A DNA stretch of 64,000 nucleotides, taken from contig VLTN01000077.1 in NCBI GenBank assembly GCA_008330645.1, forward strand, positions 81,894 through 145,893, read 5' to 3'. This DNA is from Cafeteria roenbergensis (lineage: Eukaryota; Sar; Bigyra; Bicosoecida; Cafeteriaceae). The translations under genes and the position numbers were made by a program. Every line of letters starts with the position of its first letter. The stretch's first letter is position 1. Positions 38,165 through 49,300 of this stretch are shown one piece after another. The notes beneath the pieces are model-generated. The model did not search any database. It was not told the DNA's origin and was given only the letters and a program-made list of their open reading frames with translations.

Positions 38165-39402
38165 ATGCGGACCATCGTGATTGCCGTGCTTGCGCTCGTC
38201 GCTCTCGCAGGTGAGCACCGCTTGGTCCGGCGGAGTCGTCCCCCACGCGCTCGTCGCTCCGCGAGCCGCAGACAGACACCGCCGTCGGCCGCCTTGCGCC
38301 GTCCTGAGCGTGCCATGCCTCGCCATCACCGCGCGCGATGGGACGCGCCCCGTGTATGTCACCCCCCTTCCCCCCTCTTTGCTTCGCAGGGCGTGCGCTC
38401 TCTTCGCCCTCAGAGGGTGCCCGCGCCGCGAGCAAGCGCGACGAGCTGCGGTCCGCGCGGTTTGCAGCGGCCAACGACCCGCCTGAGGTGGTGCAGGAGG
38501 AGCAGGCCAACTGGTTCAACGGGGACGAGTCCGACGAGCTGTCTGAGGGCGACAAGGCCTTCATCCAAACCCTGCGGGCGATGGCGTGAGCGAAGCTCAT
38601 TCGCGCACTGGTGGTGCCGCGTTTCCCCAAGCCGCACCTGTTGCATGCGGCGCAGGCCGCCGAAAGGGAGCCCACTCCGACCTGCTCGCACCCCGTGGTG
38701 GATTGCTCCCGCAGTGATTGGGACGTGGACGAGCGCGCCTTGTTCAGCTGCGACCCGGACCGCACGTGAGTCGAGCGCTGGGGCCGCCTCCCACGCCGAG
38801 GCCGCCGTCGCCCTCTGTGGCTGCGTGCGCGCAAGGTCCCGGCCACCCTGCTGCGTGGCCACTGTCGCGCCCACGTCTTCCCCGGTCCCCCACTCCCCCC
38901 TACCGTGTCCTCTGGCCTTTCGTTTGCGGCCCGCAGGCATGTGCGCGTGGGCAACATTGAGGAGGTGAACGATCCTGCGACCACATCCAACCGGGAGCTC
39001 TCTCACTACATGCAGCGCTACAACCTTGCGGACGCGCCCCCCGACTGCTGCGAGCGTTTCGTCAAGCACGGCGGGTCGCGCATGCCCCTGCTCGAGTGGC
39101 TGGCCACCACCTACTTCAGCGTGGCGATGCACGACAGCTCGGGGCTGCGCGTGGAGATTTCGGACATGCTCCCGTCCTCCGTCCTCGGGTTCTGCCGCGG
39201 CCTCAACGGGGAGGACGGAACGATCAACACTGTGCACTCCGGGGTGCGCCGCGGGATGCAGCCGACGTCCAAGCTCGTGGGCTTCATGCACGAGACCGCT
39301 GCGCTCCTGGACGTGTGCTCGGGCGCGACTGACGGCCCCGCCAACGACGCCTGGATCGACAGCGCGACCAAGGTGCTCCGCTACGTCTGCACTGAGGAGT
39401 GA
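38165..39402 (+). CDS. Orphan secreted Cys-containing protein
   Basis: Four proposed exons, 38165..38210, 38390..38585, 38715..38765 and 38937..39402; 252 residues. All donors are GTGAG and all acceptors CAG. Exon 1 is a signal peptide (MRTIVIAVLALVALA). The mature part has DERALFSCDPDRTHVRVGNI across junction 3, then PPDCCERFVKHGG, LGFCRGLNGEDGTIN and a terminal YVCTEE. Several cysteines suggest disulfides outside the cytosol. Exon 3 is the weakest call: the acceptor at 38714 (GCTCCCGCAG) fits the phase, but the upstream sequence is also open in that frame after an in-frame TGA. I recognise no family and assign no function. Confidence 0.62.
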
Positions 39403-39882
39403 GTGATTGCTCCGCCCCAGCCAGGCGGATCTGCGTGTGGAGGCTCGTTTGGTAGCACCATCATTGCGTGTGTGTGTGAGGCGACGAATCAAGAGCCGTC
39501 TCTCCCTCTCGCCCTTGAGTCCCGCGGCGGGGCCGGTGCTTCGCGCGGTTCAGGAACTGGACGGTCCGTGGGGCGAAAGTCAGCCAGCCCGCGGCGAAAC
39601 ACCCAAACAACCCCCCCCCCCCCCCGGTACGATTTCCATGATCACGGGTGACGGCGGGCGACACGGGTCCGAGGGGTTGCCTCGCCAAACGTTCTCGGCG
39701 CCCACGTGTCTTTGAGCCCAGCGCCAATCAGCTCCCGCGCGGTCGAATCGCAGCACCGACAGCGCACCCCGCACCCCCGAGCCCTCGAGAAAGCGGCAGT
39801 GCGACGCTTCGGCGCGCCCGATCCGGGCGCTTGTCGCACGGCTCGCCAGAGACTGCGAGCAGCCCGCGCACCAGAGCGCAGC
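39403..39882. other. Convergent intergenic region with C15 tract
   Basis: 480 bp between converging stops. It contains a homopolymer of 15 C at 39611-39625. No gene is seen. Confidence 0.5.
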
Positions 39883-40756
39883 TCAGCTCAGCCGGTCGAG
39901 CGCATGCTGCACGTCGTCCAGCTGCTCCAGCAGCTGCAGCAGCCCCGCTTGCGACAGCTCCATTCGGATACGGTGGTCGCCTACGCCGCGCACGCCACCG
40001 CCGTCCTCTGCGGGCGCAGCTGATGTGCTCCGGGCCGCAGCTGCTGCGGCGGCGGCCGCGGCGCTTGCGGCAGTGGCGTCGCCCCCTGATCCCTCCAAGT
40101 CCATTCCTGGGCGCGAGGCCATGCCCCGCACATGCAGCTCAACGACGGCCGACGCGTCTCGCAGCAGCGTTGCGCCTGCGGAGCCCACCCGCTGGTGAAG
40201 CTGGAAGGCGCTGCCCACCAGCTCCGACGGTCCGCCAAGCGTTCGGGAGCGCATCCCGGAAATGACGGCCGCGCCCTGAGCCACCCACGCGTCGTGGAAC
40301 GCCGTGGCGCGGTCCGCGTCCATGCCTGCGCCGACCAGCTCGTCGGCGAGCGTCGCGGGCTTGGCCCCAACAAATCCTGCAGTCTCGAACACGTACACGG
40401 CTGCGCGCAGCACGGTCCCGAGCCGGTCAGCGTCGATGCCGAGCATCTTTGTGAGAGCTGCTTCCTGCTCCAGGGAGAAGAGCTTGCCGGCATCGCCGTC
40501 GCCGTCGGGGTCGGAAAAGGCGGCAGCCTTGGCGGCAATTTGGTCGAGCAGAATCGGAAGCTTGGGGCTCGTCAGGCCGTTAAACACCTTGATCGCCGCG
40601 TCAAACCTGCGTGAGCGCCGGCTCTCTCCCGGCACGCAAAGCGCGGCGAGTGGCGCGAGCGCGCTGGGGCAAAGGAAGCACACCGCGCGCGCGTTTGCAC
40701 CTTTGGCACTCGCCCGGGCCTCACCGCTGCGTCGACTTGAAGAGCGTGGATGACAT
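39883..40756 (-). CDS. COMMD10: COMM domain-containing protein, COMMD10-like
   Basis: Two exons, 40756..40725 (32 nt) and 40606..39883, phase 2, GTGAGG donor and ACGCAG acceptor; 251 residues. The N-terminal helical domain (RFDAAIKVFNGLTSPKLPIL, then LAAAVYVFETAGFVGAKP-like sequence) and the C-terminal COMM domain (FQLHQRVGSAGATLL, VVELHVRGM, HRIRMELSQAGLLQLLEQLD) match COMMD10 best by eye. A ~50-residue Ala-rich insertion splits the COMM domain. COMMD proteins form the hetero-oligomeric Commander complex, which acts with CCC/Retriever in endosomal recycling. Confidence 0.88.
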
Positions 40757-41090
40757 GGCGGCTTGACCCGAGGGGAAGGATGCAACGGCTTGCTTGCCAA
40801 GCGGGCGGGGGACACGCTCGCGCTGCGGCTGGTGCGTGCACGCCAGCCGAGGCGCGGCCCAAGTGCCGGCGGTTGTTGAATGTGCAGCTTGGTGATGAAC
40901 GGCTCGGGGCTCAACTATGGGCCGCTTTCAAGGGGCCTAGTTGAGGCGCATTTCGCGCCGACCGCCGCAAGGAGCAAAGCAAAACACTCGGCACAAGCCG
41001 TCGCCCGCAGCAGCCGGCACACCACAGCAACAAAGCGCGCACTGCGCGCCCTCCTCGAGAGAGGGCCTCCGGCATCGCGCGTTGGAGGCC
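40757..41090. other. Intergenic region, COMMD10 promoter and TMEM184 3' end
   Basis: 334 bp between two minus-strand genes. Nothing distinctive is seen. Confidence 0.4.
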
Positions 41091-43136
41091 TCAGTGCCGT
41101 CTGATGGCCTCGGCGGGCCGGGCAGGCTCTGCCGACTCAACGTCTTCGCCTGGGGCAGTCATGACGATGCCGGTGTCGCTGTGCTGCCGCGGGCCGAGCG
41201 CCACGGGGACCTCCCTGACGACGTCCACGGGCATCATGTGGCCGAGCGCCTCCATGAAAGGCCGACGACCGCTCGGGGCGGCAGGCCTCTGCGACGGGAA
41301 GGCAGCTCCGACGCCCACAGCAGGGGCTTGCCGCCGGCCGCCCTTTCCGTCGTCGCTGCCGTGTGCCACATCCAGCAGCGGCGCCTCCGTTGCGTCGGAG
41401 GGCACAAAGTCCCTGTACGAGTACACGGAGTGGTGGACCGCGGCGATGAGCGCCATCTCGACACAGATGAGGAAGTCCTGGAGCCCCCGCTCGATCTGCT
41501 CAGATGACCACGTGGCTGTGCCCTCCAGCCACCCCGCCTGGCCCATGCCCGCCACCACGAGGCTCTGCCACCAGCACAGGAACACGACGGCCTTGATCAC
41601 CAGGAACTTCTTCGTGGGCTGCAGGTCGCGCAGGGCCTCGTGGAAGTTGAGATAGACGAGGAGCAGACAGTAAAGGGCCCAGCACTGCGACAGGTTGATG
41701 AAGATGACCGACCACATGTAGAACTTGGCGGGGTTGGAGAACTCGCCCTCCCCGTACAAGTCGAGCGGCGTGAGGATGACGGTGAGCAGCGTGCACGCGA
41801 TGCGCACGATGACGTACTGGAACACAGCCCAGCGCGTCCAGTGGAGGAAGACAGTGCCCATAGGCCAGGCGGGGAGGCAGCAGAGCGGCGCGCTGTGCTT
41901 CACCAGCAGCGGCGCCTCCTCGGCAACCAGCGTCCCGCCGGCGACAGCACCAGCGGCCCCGCCCGACGACTCGGGGACGATAGCCAACGGAGTGGCGCCG
42001 TGGCCCGAGGCCGAGAGCAGGATTTCGTCGTCGCCGTCCTTGCTGCCCTGCCCGTCCTCCAGCGCAGCCTTCTTGCGCCTGAGTGCCTCGTCGCACGACC
42101 GCCGCAGCAACGCCCCCATCACCGTGTCGCTCCGCAGCCCCATGGTGACAGCCTGCCACCTGGTTTCCAGGCGAACGCGCGAGCCGTCGGGCTGCGTGAC
42201 AGTCCACCCCACCCCGTGCTCAGCCGCCAGGAACGACAGCAGCAGCCTGTAGAAACTCCAGAGGACAAACGCCTCATAGCACTCGCGCGCCGTTTCCCAG
42301 TAAATCGCGTAAGAGCGGAAGCGAAGCGACAGCCAGGACTCCACGGCGTAGATAGCAACCATCCACACTGCGGGCGGACGCGCGCACCCGGCCACAGCGA
42401 GCAGCGCCAGGGCAAGGTGGAATGGGAAGCAAGCAGGCTGCACCCGGCTTGGGTTGGTGCTTTTGGCTTTGCCTCTTTTTCCCCGTTTCGCTTCTTGGGG
42501 GGAAGAAGGCGCCATCGGCAATGGGTCCCTGAGCGACGGGGCGCACATCCCGGGACGGAGGGCAAGGCAAGGCTGAGGGAGCGCGCATGGTCGCGCTCCA
42601 GTCTCGCTGTCCTTCCCTTGTCCCTGGTCCCTGGCCCCTGGTGCGTGCAAAGCACCGCCCGCAGTAGTGCTGGTGCGAAGCGGGGCGAACAGGCAGCATT
42701 GCGACTACGCGACGCCGCGAGAAGAAACAAAAAAGGCAGGGCTTGTGTGACGAGGCCCGAGCACCTGCAGCCGGGCCGCGGGCTCACAGATTCGAACGTA
42801 ATGCAGCTGGAGCTCCGGCTGCACATAAAAGAGCAGGTGCCTGGTGATGTCGTACAGCGAGGTGATCGTGGCGACCGCAGCGAAGGCAAACGCAACGAAC
42901 CAGACAATGAGGTCAGCGCGGGCGCCGTTCTCGACCAGTAGGGAGCTGGCAACGATGCCCCCAATGACGGCGGCTAGGATGCCAGAGTACAACACCATTT
43001 TTGCCGCCAAGACGGACGGGCGGTAGGCTTTCCCGAAGACGTCCCGGCCGCAGCAGACGACGGAGCACGAGGCGTCGGCCTCAACGTACGCCTTGGCAGC
43101 GTCGTGCTGCGGGTTGTGGAACAGGCCCCAGCACAT
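41091..43136 (-). CDS. TMEM184 / organic solute transporter alpha-like membrane protein
   Basis: Two exons, 43136..42788 and 42367..41091, phase 1, with a GTGAGC...CGCAG intron of 420 nt; 541 residues. Splicing joins QPELQLHYVRI-LWMVAIYAV, the conserved YxQPELQ...RI(LIV)xMVPIY region of the DUF300/TMEM184 family. AIYWETARECYEAFVLWSFY matches its DxxRDxYEAxxxYxF signature. About seven membrane segments are visible: VLYSGILAAVIGGIVASSLL, VWFVAFAFAAVATITS, MVAIYAVESWLSL, YEAFVLWSFYRLLLSFL and three more. A loop insertion of ~110 residues lies between segments 4 and 5, and the cytosolic C-tail is long. Relatives move steroid conjugates or act in vesicle membranes; the substrate here is unknown. 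The N-terminus has a Cys pair (VVCCGRD). Confidence 0.92.
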
Positions 43137-43366
43137 GGCCGACAGAAAAAGTCAAGCCCAGCCACTTGCGGCCTGCGCCGGCTTGGGGTGTTTGATCTGT
43201 GCGCGCGCGCGGGCAAGTTGAATGCGTCGAGCGGCCTGCGGCAGAGCTTCACGCCAATTCCACGCAAAGTCGCCAATCTGGCTTGCCGCCGTTGCAAGCG
43301 GCGATGCTGCTGCCGCAAGGGCTCGCCGGCACGCGCGCGCGCTTGCGCTCGGCTGAATAATGCGCC

Positions 43367-46300
43367 TCACATGCCCCCAAAGAACCACTCGTCGAGAGTC
43401 TCGCCAGAGTCAGCCTGCTTGGCCTTGGCCGAGTTGCGCTCCGCCTGCCGAGCCGCCTGTGCCTCGGACACCGTGCGAGCTTCTGCAGCGGTGGTTGCCG
43501 CCGCAGCAGCTGCCATGGTGTCGAACGCCGGGCCGGAGCGGTCCGATCCCACCACGGCGGCGCCCTTTTCGAACCATTGTGCGAGTCGTGACTGTCCGCC
43601 AGGCACGGTTTTGCACCACCTGATGATCGTGGCCCGCGGCAGCAGCGCCATCACCGCCATGCTGCTCCGGGCAGACGCCGTGACCTCTGCCCGGGCTGCC
43701 AGCCGGTGGTGTCGGCTCAGCAGCGTGGAGCCGCCCGAAAAGTCCCCGCGCGTGAGCACCGTGGAGCTGTTTCCCGGCCTCCGAGCCTGTCGCTTCGAGG
43801 AGGGCCCGGGCGATTGGAGCGTGCGGCCGCTGCCTGTGCGGCCTGTGCGCCTCCCGCGGCCGGCAGAGGGTGCCGGGGCTGGCGTGGGCGCCTTTGAAGC
43901 CGCGCTCGCAGAGTCCTTGGCCGACGCCAGCAAGCCCTTGCCACGGGCGCCCGACGCGGCGCGCGCTGCGGCGAGCGCAGGGGGCACGCCCGCCTGCACC
44001 GCCTTGACCGCCGCGTCGGCTGCCGCAAGCTCCTGCCTCACGTGGAGCGAGGCCGCTCCGGCCAGGACGAGCAGCAGACTGTGCATGGCCTCGCCCTCCA
44101 CGCGACGCAGACACAGCGGGCCGACCAGCGTGGAGGCAGGCGCGGGGCCGGCGTGCACCAGCGGCACCGCCTCTACCAGCGCCTCCGCCCGCGCCTGCGC
44201 GACCAGCGTGTCGCCCCCGCTGCCCGCGGCGGCCTCCACGGCCGCTGCCCCAGCCCCCGCCGCCGCTGCCCGCCGCACGGCGCTGTCGGCAGCCTCGTCG
44301 GCAGCGAGCCGCCACTCCTCCTCGTCCACGTCCTCAGGGAAGCCAGCAGCGGCCGCGGCAGAGCCGTCGCCGTCGCCGTCCCCCGCGCCCGCGCACTCCC
44401 AACCAGGCTCCTCCACCCCGCCCCTGCGCAGAGCGCGGCAGCTCAGAGGCGGCGCCGTCACCGCGGGGGCCGGGCCGGAGTCCGCCCGCAGGCCCGCTGC
44501 CACGGCAGACGCCGGCCGGTTCCGGCCAAGCGACCGGGGCAGCGGGCCGTGGGAGGCCGCGTCTGCTAGCGTGGCACGCACGACCCCGTTGCGGACAACG
44601 CTGTCCGCAGCCGCAGCCGCCCGCGCGCCGGTGGACGCGTCGTCAGCCGACGATGCGCCCGACGCGAAACCGCTGCTCCGAAGGCCTCCGATGGCAGCGC
44701 CCTGCCCCGACGACGCGCTGCCCGCGGCTGCGGCGCCGCTCCCACCGCCGCTCCCACCGCCGCCGCCGCCGCCTCTGCCGCCATTGCCCCCAGCGCCAGC
44801 GCCGGCTGCAGCGCCAACAGCAAAGCCGCTGCCGCGCCTGCCGGCGCCGTCGAAGCCTGCCTGGTCGCCAGCAGTGCCAGGGTTGAGAAGCCCCGAGTGA
44901 ACGTCGCCGGTGCCGACGGGGCCCGACCCCACAGAGGGGGGCGGCGGCAGCGGCCGTGCGCGCGAGTGAGCCACGGTGACGCCCTGCCAGCACTCGCACA
45001 GCGGGGCGATCCTGTGGTCCTTGCCCTCGCCGCCCGCAATCCAGCGCAGCAGCGGGACGCGAATGAGCTGGGAGGGCTCGCGCCACACCACGGCCGACCG
45101 CACGGCTCGCCAGACCGGCGGCCGGTGGGCGAGGGTCCTGCGCACCGAGTCGTGGGTGACCCGCGCCAGGATGGTGGGGCTCAGCGCCACGGCCCGCGCG
45201 GCGCGCGGCGCCGGAACAACGAGGGCTTGCTCGCCCACGCACCCGCCCGGCCCCACGACGCGCAGCAGCGCCCAGCGGCCGGGCGAGTTGTGCACGGGAG
45301 CTGAAATCGCCACCCGCCCCGCCAGCACGACGTAGGCGCTGTCGCCCGGGTCCCCCTGCGCGAACAGCGAGCGGCCCGGCAGCAGCGTCACGGGCCGGAA
45401 CAGCGCGCCGAGCGACGCAGCGAGCTGCCAGGCCCGAGGAGGGCCGTCGGTGCCGGACGTGGAGGTGTCCGCGACCCCTGCGAGGAGGCACGGGACGCAC
45501 GCCACGAGGCGGTCCGGCCTGGCCATAGCCTCCAGGTAGGGGAGGGCGGCGGGGGCGCGGGGGCTGATGCGGCGGAGGAGGGGCAGTGACGGCCGCGAGA
45601 GCACGAGGAGCGACACGCCCGTGATGGCCACGATGGCAGACGGGGGCGGGCTGCCTCGCAGCAGCTGGCCCAGTCCCAGCAGGAAGGGCGCCGCCGTGGC
45701 GCCGACGTCGACCCACTCCGTGCGGGGAAGCGGGCCGTCGCCGGCGAGAGCCGGGCCGTCGCCGTCCTCGCCAGCCGCCTCGGCGAAGCTGGCAGCGATG
45801 GCGGCGGCGTGGCTGCCCGTGGGGGGAGCGGGGTCGACGGCCGAGGCTGCCTCTGGCGACGCCGCCCCGGCGGCGCCCTCGTCGCCGCCGCTGATCATGA
45901 GAGTGGGGCCCGAGCGCTGACTGGGCGCGCTCGCTCGCCGGCCCACGCCCTGCGGTGGGCCCGTCGCCGCAGACGCGGAGGCGAGCAGGGCCGCCCCGCC
46001 GGTGGCCGGCCGCCCTGTGACGCCGGCCGACGCGGCGCGGCCGAGGATCCTGCTGCGGCTGGGCGCGGCCGGCTCCGCGACGGACGCCGAGCGGCCGGGC
46101 ACGGGCTGCTGCTCCGCCTCGGCGCGCTGGCCGAGCCCCGAGCGGTTTCGCACCATGGAGGGCCCGCCGGCCTCCGCCGCAGCGCGGATCGGCGACCGCG
46201 CGGACGTCCTAGCGCGCGCCTCTGTGGGCCCCGGCGCCACGGGCAGACTGAGCGCCGAGGCGATGGCGTCGTCCACCTCGCTGAGGGGCGCCGATATCAC

Positions 46301-49300
46301 CCTGACACGGCCCCTCAGCAGCACGAAGGCCGCGTCGCGGCGGAGCAGGCGGCAGTCGGGGGGCAGCCTCGGGGGCCGCCCGGCGCCGGGGTACGGGTGC
46401 AGGAGCACCGTTCCGGCTGGCAGGGTCACCAGCGGCAGGGTTCGGAGGGCCGACGCGAAGGGGTCCGCTCGGAGCGTGGGCAGGGCAGGGGGCGCCTCCG
46501 CCACGCCCCCCTTCCACGCCGACGCGGCAGCGAAGATGGCTGGGCCGGCGCGAGTGACCTCCGCCACCCCAGACGCCGGAACGGGGCTCTGCGGTACGGG
46601 CTCCGCCACCTGGGCGGCGACGGTGGCCCGCACCGCGTCCTCCATCGCCCTGGCCATGGCGAGGGCGTCGGGGCGGCCGCCCGACACCGGCCCCCACCGC
46701 ACGTCCCTGGCCCCGCCGCCCCCCCCAATGGCCAGCGGCAGCACCGCGGCCTGCGCGAACGAGGACATGGCGTGCTGGCGAATGCCCATTTCAACCGCCT
46801 CTCGCCGGCAGAGCCGGTCCTGCGCCTGCCCGCGAACCACGGCCACACGGGCAGCGCGCCTCGCGCTGCTCGACGAGGCGCCGCCCCTGCCGCTGCCGGC
46901 CCCGCCAACCTCGCCGTCGGTGGAGTCGCTCGTGGCCGCCACGATGGAGCGGGCCCGCTCTGCGCCCGCGGCTGCGACCGCCACCGCGCTCGCGCCGGGG
47001 GCGGCGTGCCTGGCGCCACCGCCGACGCCGGAGCGGTCTCGGGACGTGCCACTCGCGCTCTCGTTCCCCCCTGAGGAGGCGTCGCTGACGAAACCGCTCG
47101 AGGCGCGCAAGTGCCGCATGGAGCGGCGGCGCCTGGCCGCGCGGTCGGGGCTCCCGGCGGCCGGGCCGGTCGAGCTGTCGTAGCCGTCGGGCGGGCGCTC
47201 GTGCGGGCTTCTGCCACCTGCGCTCGACGCGGACTCGTCCCCGGGGCCGGCGGTGATTCCCGGCACGTTGAGCGTTCGCATGCTGCGGCGGCGGGTGCGG
47301 AGGCGGCGCATCGCAGATCCGGCCGTGTCGGTGCCGCTGTCGGCTGCGGTGGACGGCACTGGCACGGAGGGGTGGGAGCCCGACCCTTCGGTGGCGCGGC
47401 GCGCTCCGGCAGAGCGCGCCCGCGGGCTGGGCGCAGAGCCCGACCCAGCCTCCGACTGGAACCTGACCCGGTGGGTGGGGGCGCCGGTGGACGAGGAGGA
47501 GCGGTGCTGCGCTGCCCCGCCGCCAGCGCCGGCCGCGCTTGACGCGGCCGGCGCGTTGTCACCGCCGCCGCCGCCGGTCAGCGCAGCCCCGCCCGCGCCA
47601 ACGGCACCGGACGGGCCCTCCGCGTCCTCGTCGGCGGCCGAGGCCCACAGAGCGCCCGGGGCGCCCGCTGCAGAGCCGCACCCCGGGCCGCGGCCGGCGC
47701 CGTCGCCGTCGCCGGGACTGCCCCGCATACCGGCCCCCCACGCCTGGACCGCGGCACGCAGAGCCGCGAGGCTCGACCCCGCGGCCAGCCCCAGCGGCCC
47801 CTGCGTCCCGTGCAGTCGCCGAACGGCGCCGTCCTCCGGCTCGGCCGCCAGCGCCTCCCTCGCCGCTAGCAGCACGCTGGCAGCCTCGCTGTCCGCGCTG
47901 CTGCCCGTGCGAGCGCGGTTGCGCGCGGCGGGCGGCGGCGCCACGCGCAGCGCCAGCGAGACGGACCGCCCCCGCCGGCGCCCCGTCGCAGCCATGGCCG
48001 CGACGGCGGAGCCAAGCTCCACCTCGGGCTCCTCTGACGACGACTGCGACGCCCGCGAGAGCCGCAGCGCGTGGCTGGGCCCGCTGCTCTTGCCCGTGAT
48101 GGACGAGCGGCCGCTGCCGGCCGCGCGGCCGCCCGTCACCAGCGCCAGGGGGCTTTGCGTCACGGAGGGCGGCGCCCGCGGCTGGGACGCCGGGGACCCG
48201 ACCACGGACGGGGACCCGCTGCGGATCGCGGAGTGGCGGGCCGCCTCCAGCGACGCCTGGGCGCAGCTCCGCATGGCGAGCGGCACGATTCGCACGGCGC
48301 GGAGGGGGAGCTGCCCCCCGGCAGATGCCGGAGCCGTCGCCGGAGCCGCCGCCGCCGGAGCAGCCGCCCCTCCGCCCGCGACAGCGGAGGCTGGGACTGC
48401 CCGGTCGAGACGGCACGACGCCACGACCCACGGGCTGCGCGCGGGCGCGGCTTCGCTGCCACCGGCTCGCGATCCTTCCGACGGTCCCTCCTGTTCCTTC
48501 GTCTCCCCGGCTGCAGCGCCGCTGCGCACTGCGCCGCTGGCTGCCCCCTCGCCGGCATGGTCGTCGTCGTCGTCGTCGCTGGACCGGCCGGCGTCGGACT
48601 GGCTGTCGTCACTGCCCCAGTCGGCGGCCAGGCGAAGCGGTTTCATGGCATCGTCGCCGTCGTGCCAGCTCACAACGCTGTCGGCCTCTTGCTTTGCCGC
48701 CTCGGCGGCCGCTCGGACCAGCGCCTCCACCCGCTTGGAGCGCCCCCCATCTGCGTTGGGAGTGTGGCGCAGAGCCATGGCCGAAGGCGGAACGCGGCTG
48801 GGGGTGGGGCCCAGCCCCACTCTGGCAGCGACGCTGCCACGTCTGGCCCGGGCACCGTGACGCAGAGCCGCGAGAGCAGCGATGGACGCGAGATGGAGCG
48901 CGCCAGCGCTTGCAAGGGCGTCGCTGGTGCCGCTGAGACCCGGCCGCAGCGGGCCCGACAGGCGGCTGCCGCTGCCGCCGCCGCCGCTGATGTCCCTTCC
49001 AGCGGCGCCGCTTGTCGCGCCGCTCCCCAGAGCCGCGTCTGCCGCCGCCTCGGCGCCCAGCTGCGCCCGAAGGCGCCTCAGGAACCGTGCCTGCCGCCGC
49101 ATCGACACGATAAAGGCTCGTTCCCGGGATGACATGGACAGCGCAGCGGCTGCCTGGGTCAGCGCCTCGGATGGCCGCACGTCAGCCAACGCCCTCGTCG
49201 CAGCGGCCACGGCCGACGGAACGGTCCGTTTCACGTTGATGACCGCCTCCGAGGCGCGGCGGCGCATGGGAGGGTGATCGTCGCCAGCTCCGCCGCCGCC

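Noticed and set aside
38587-38589. In-frame TGA read as selenocysteine or readthrough in the secreted orphan
   Set aside because: A GTGAGC donor overlaps the TGA and a good phase-matched CAG acceptor lies at 38714; other genes use TGA as an ordinary stop.
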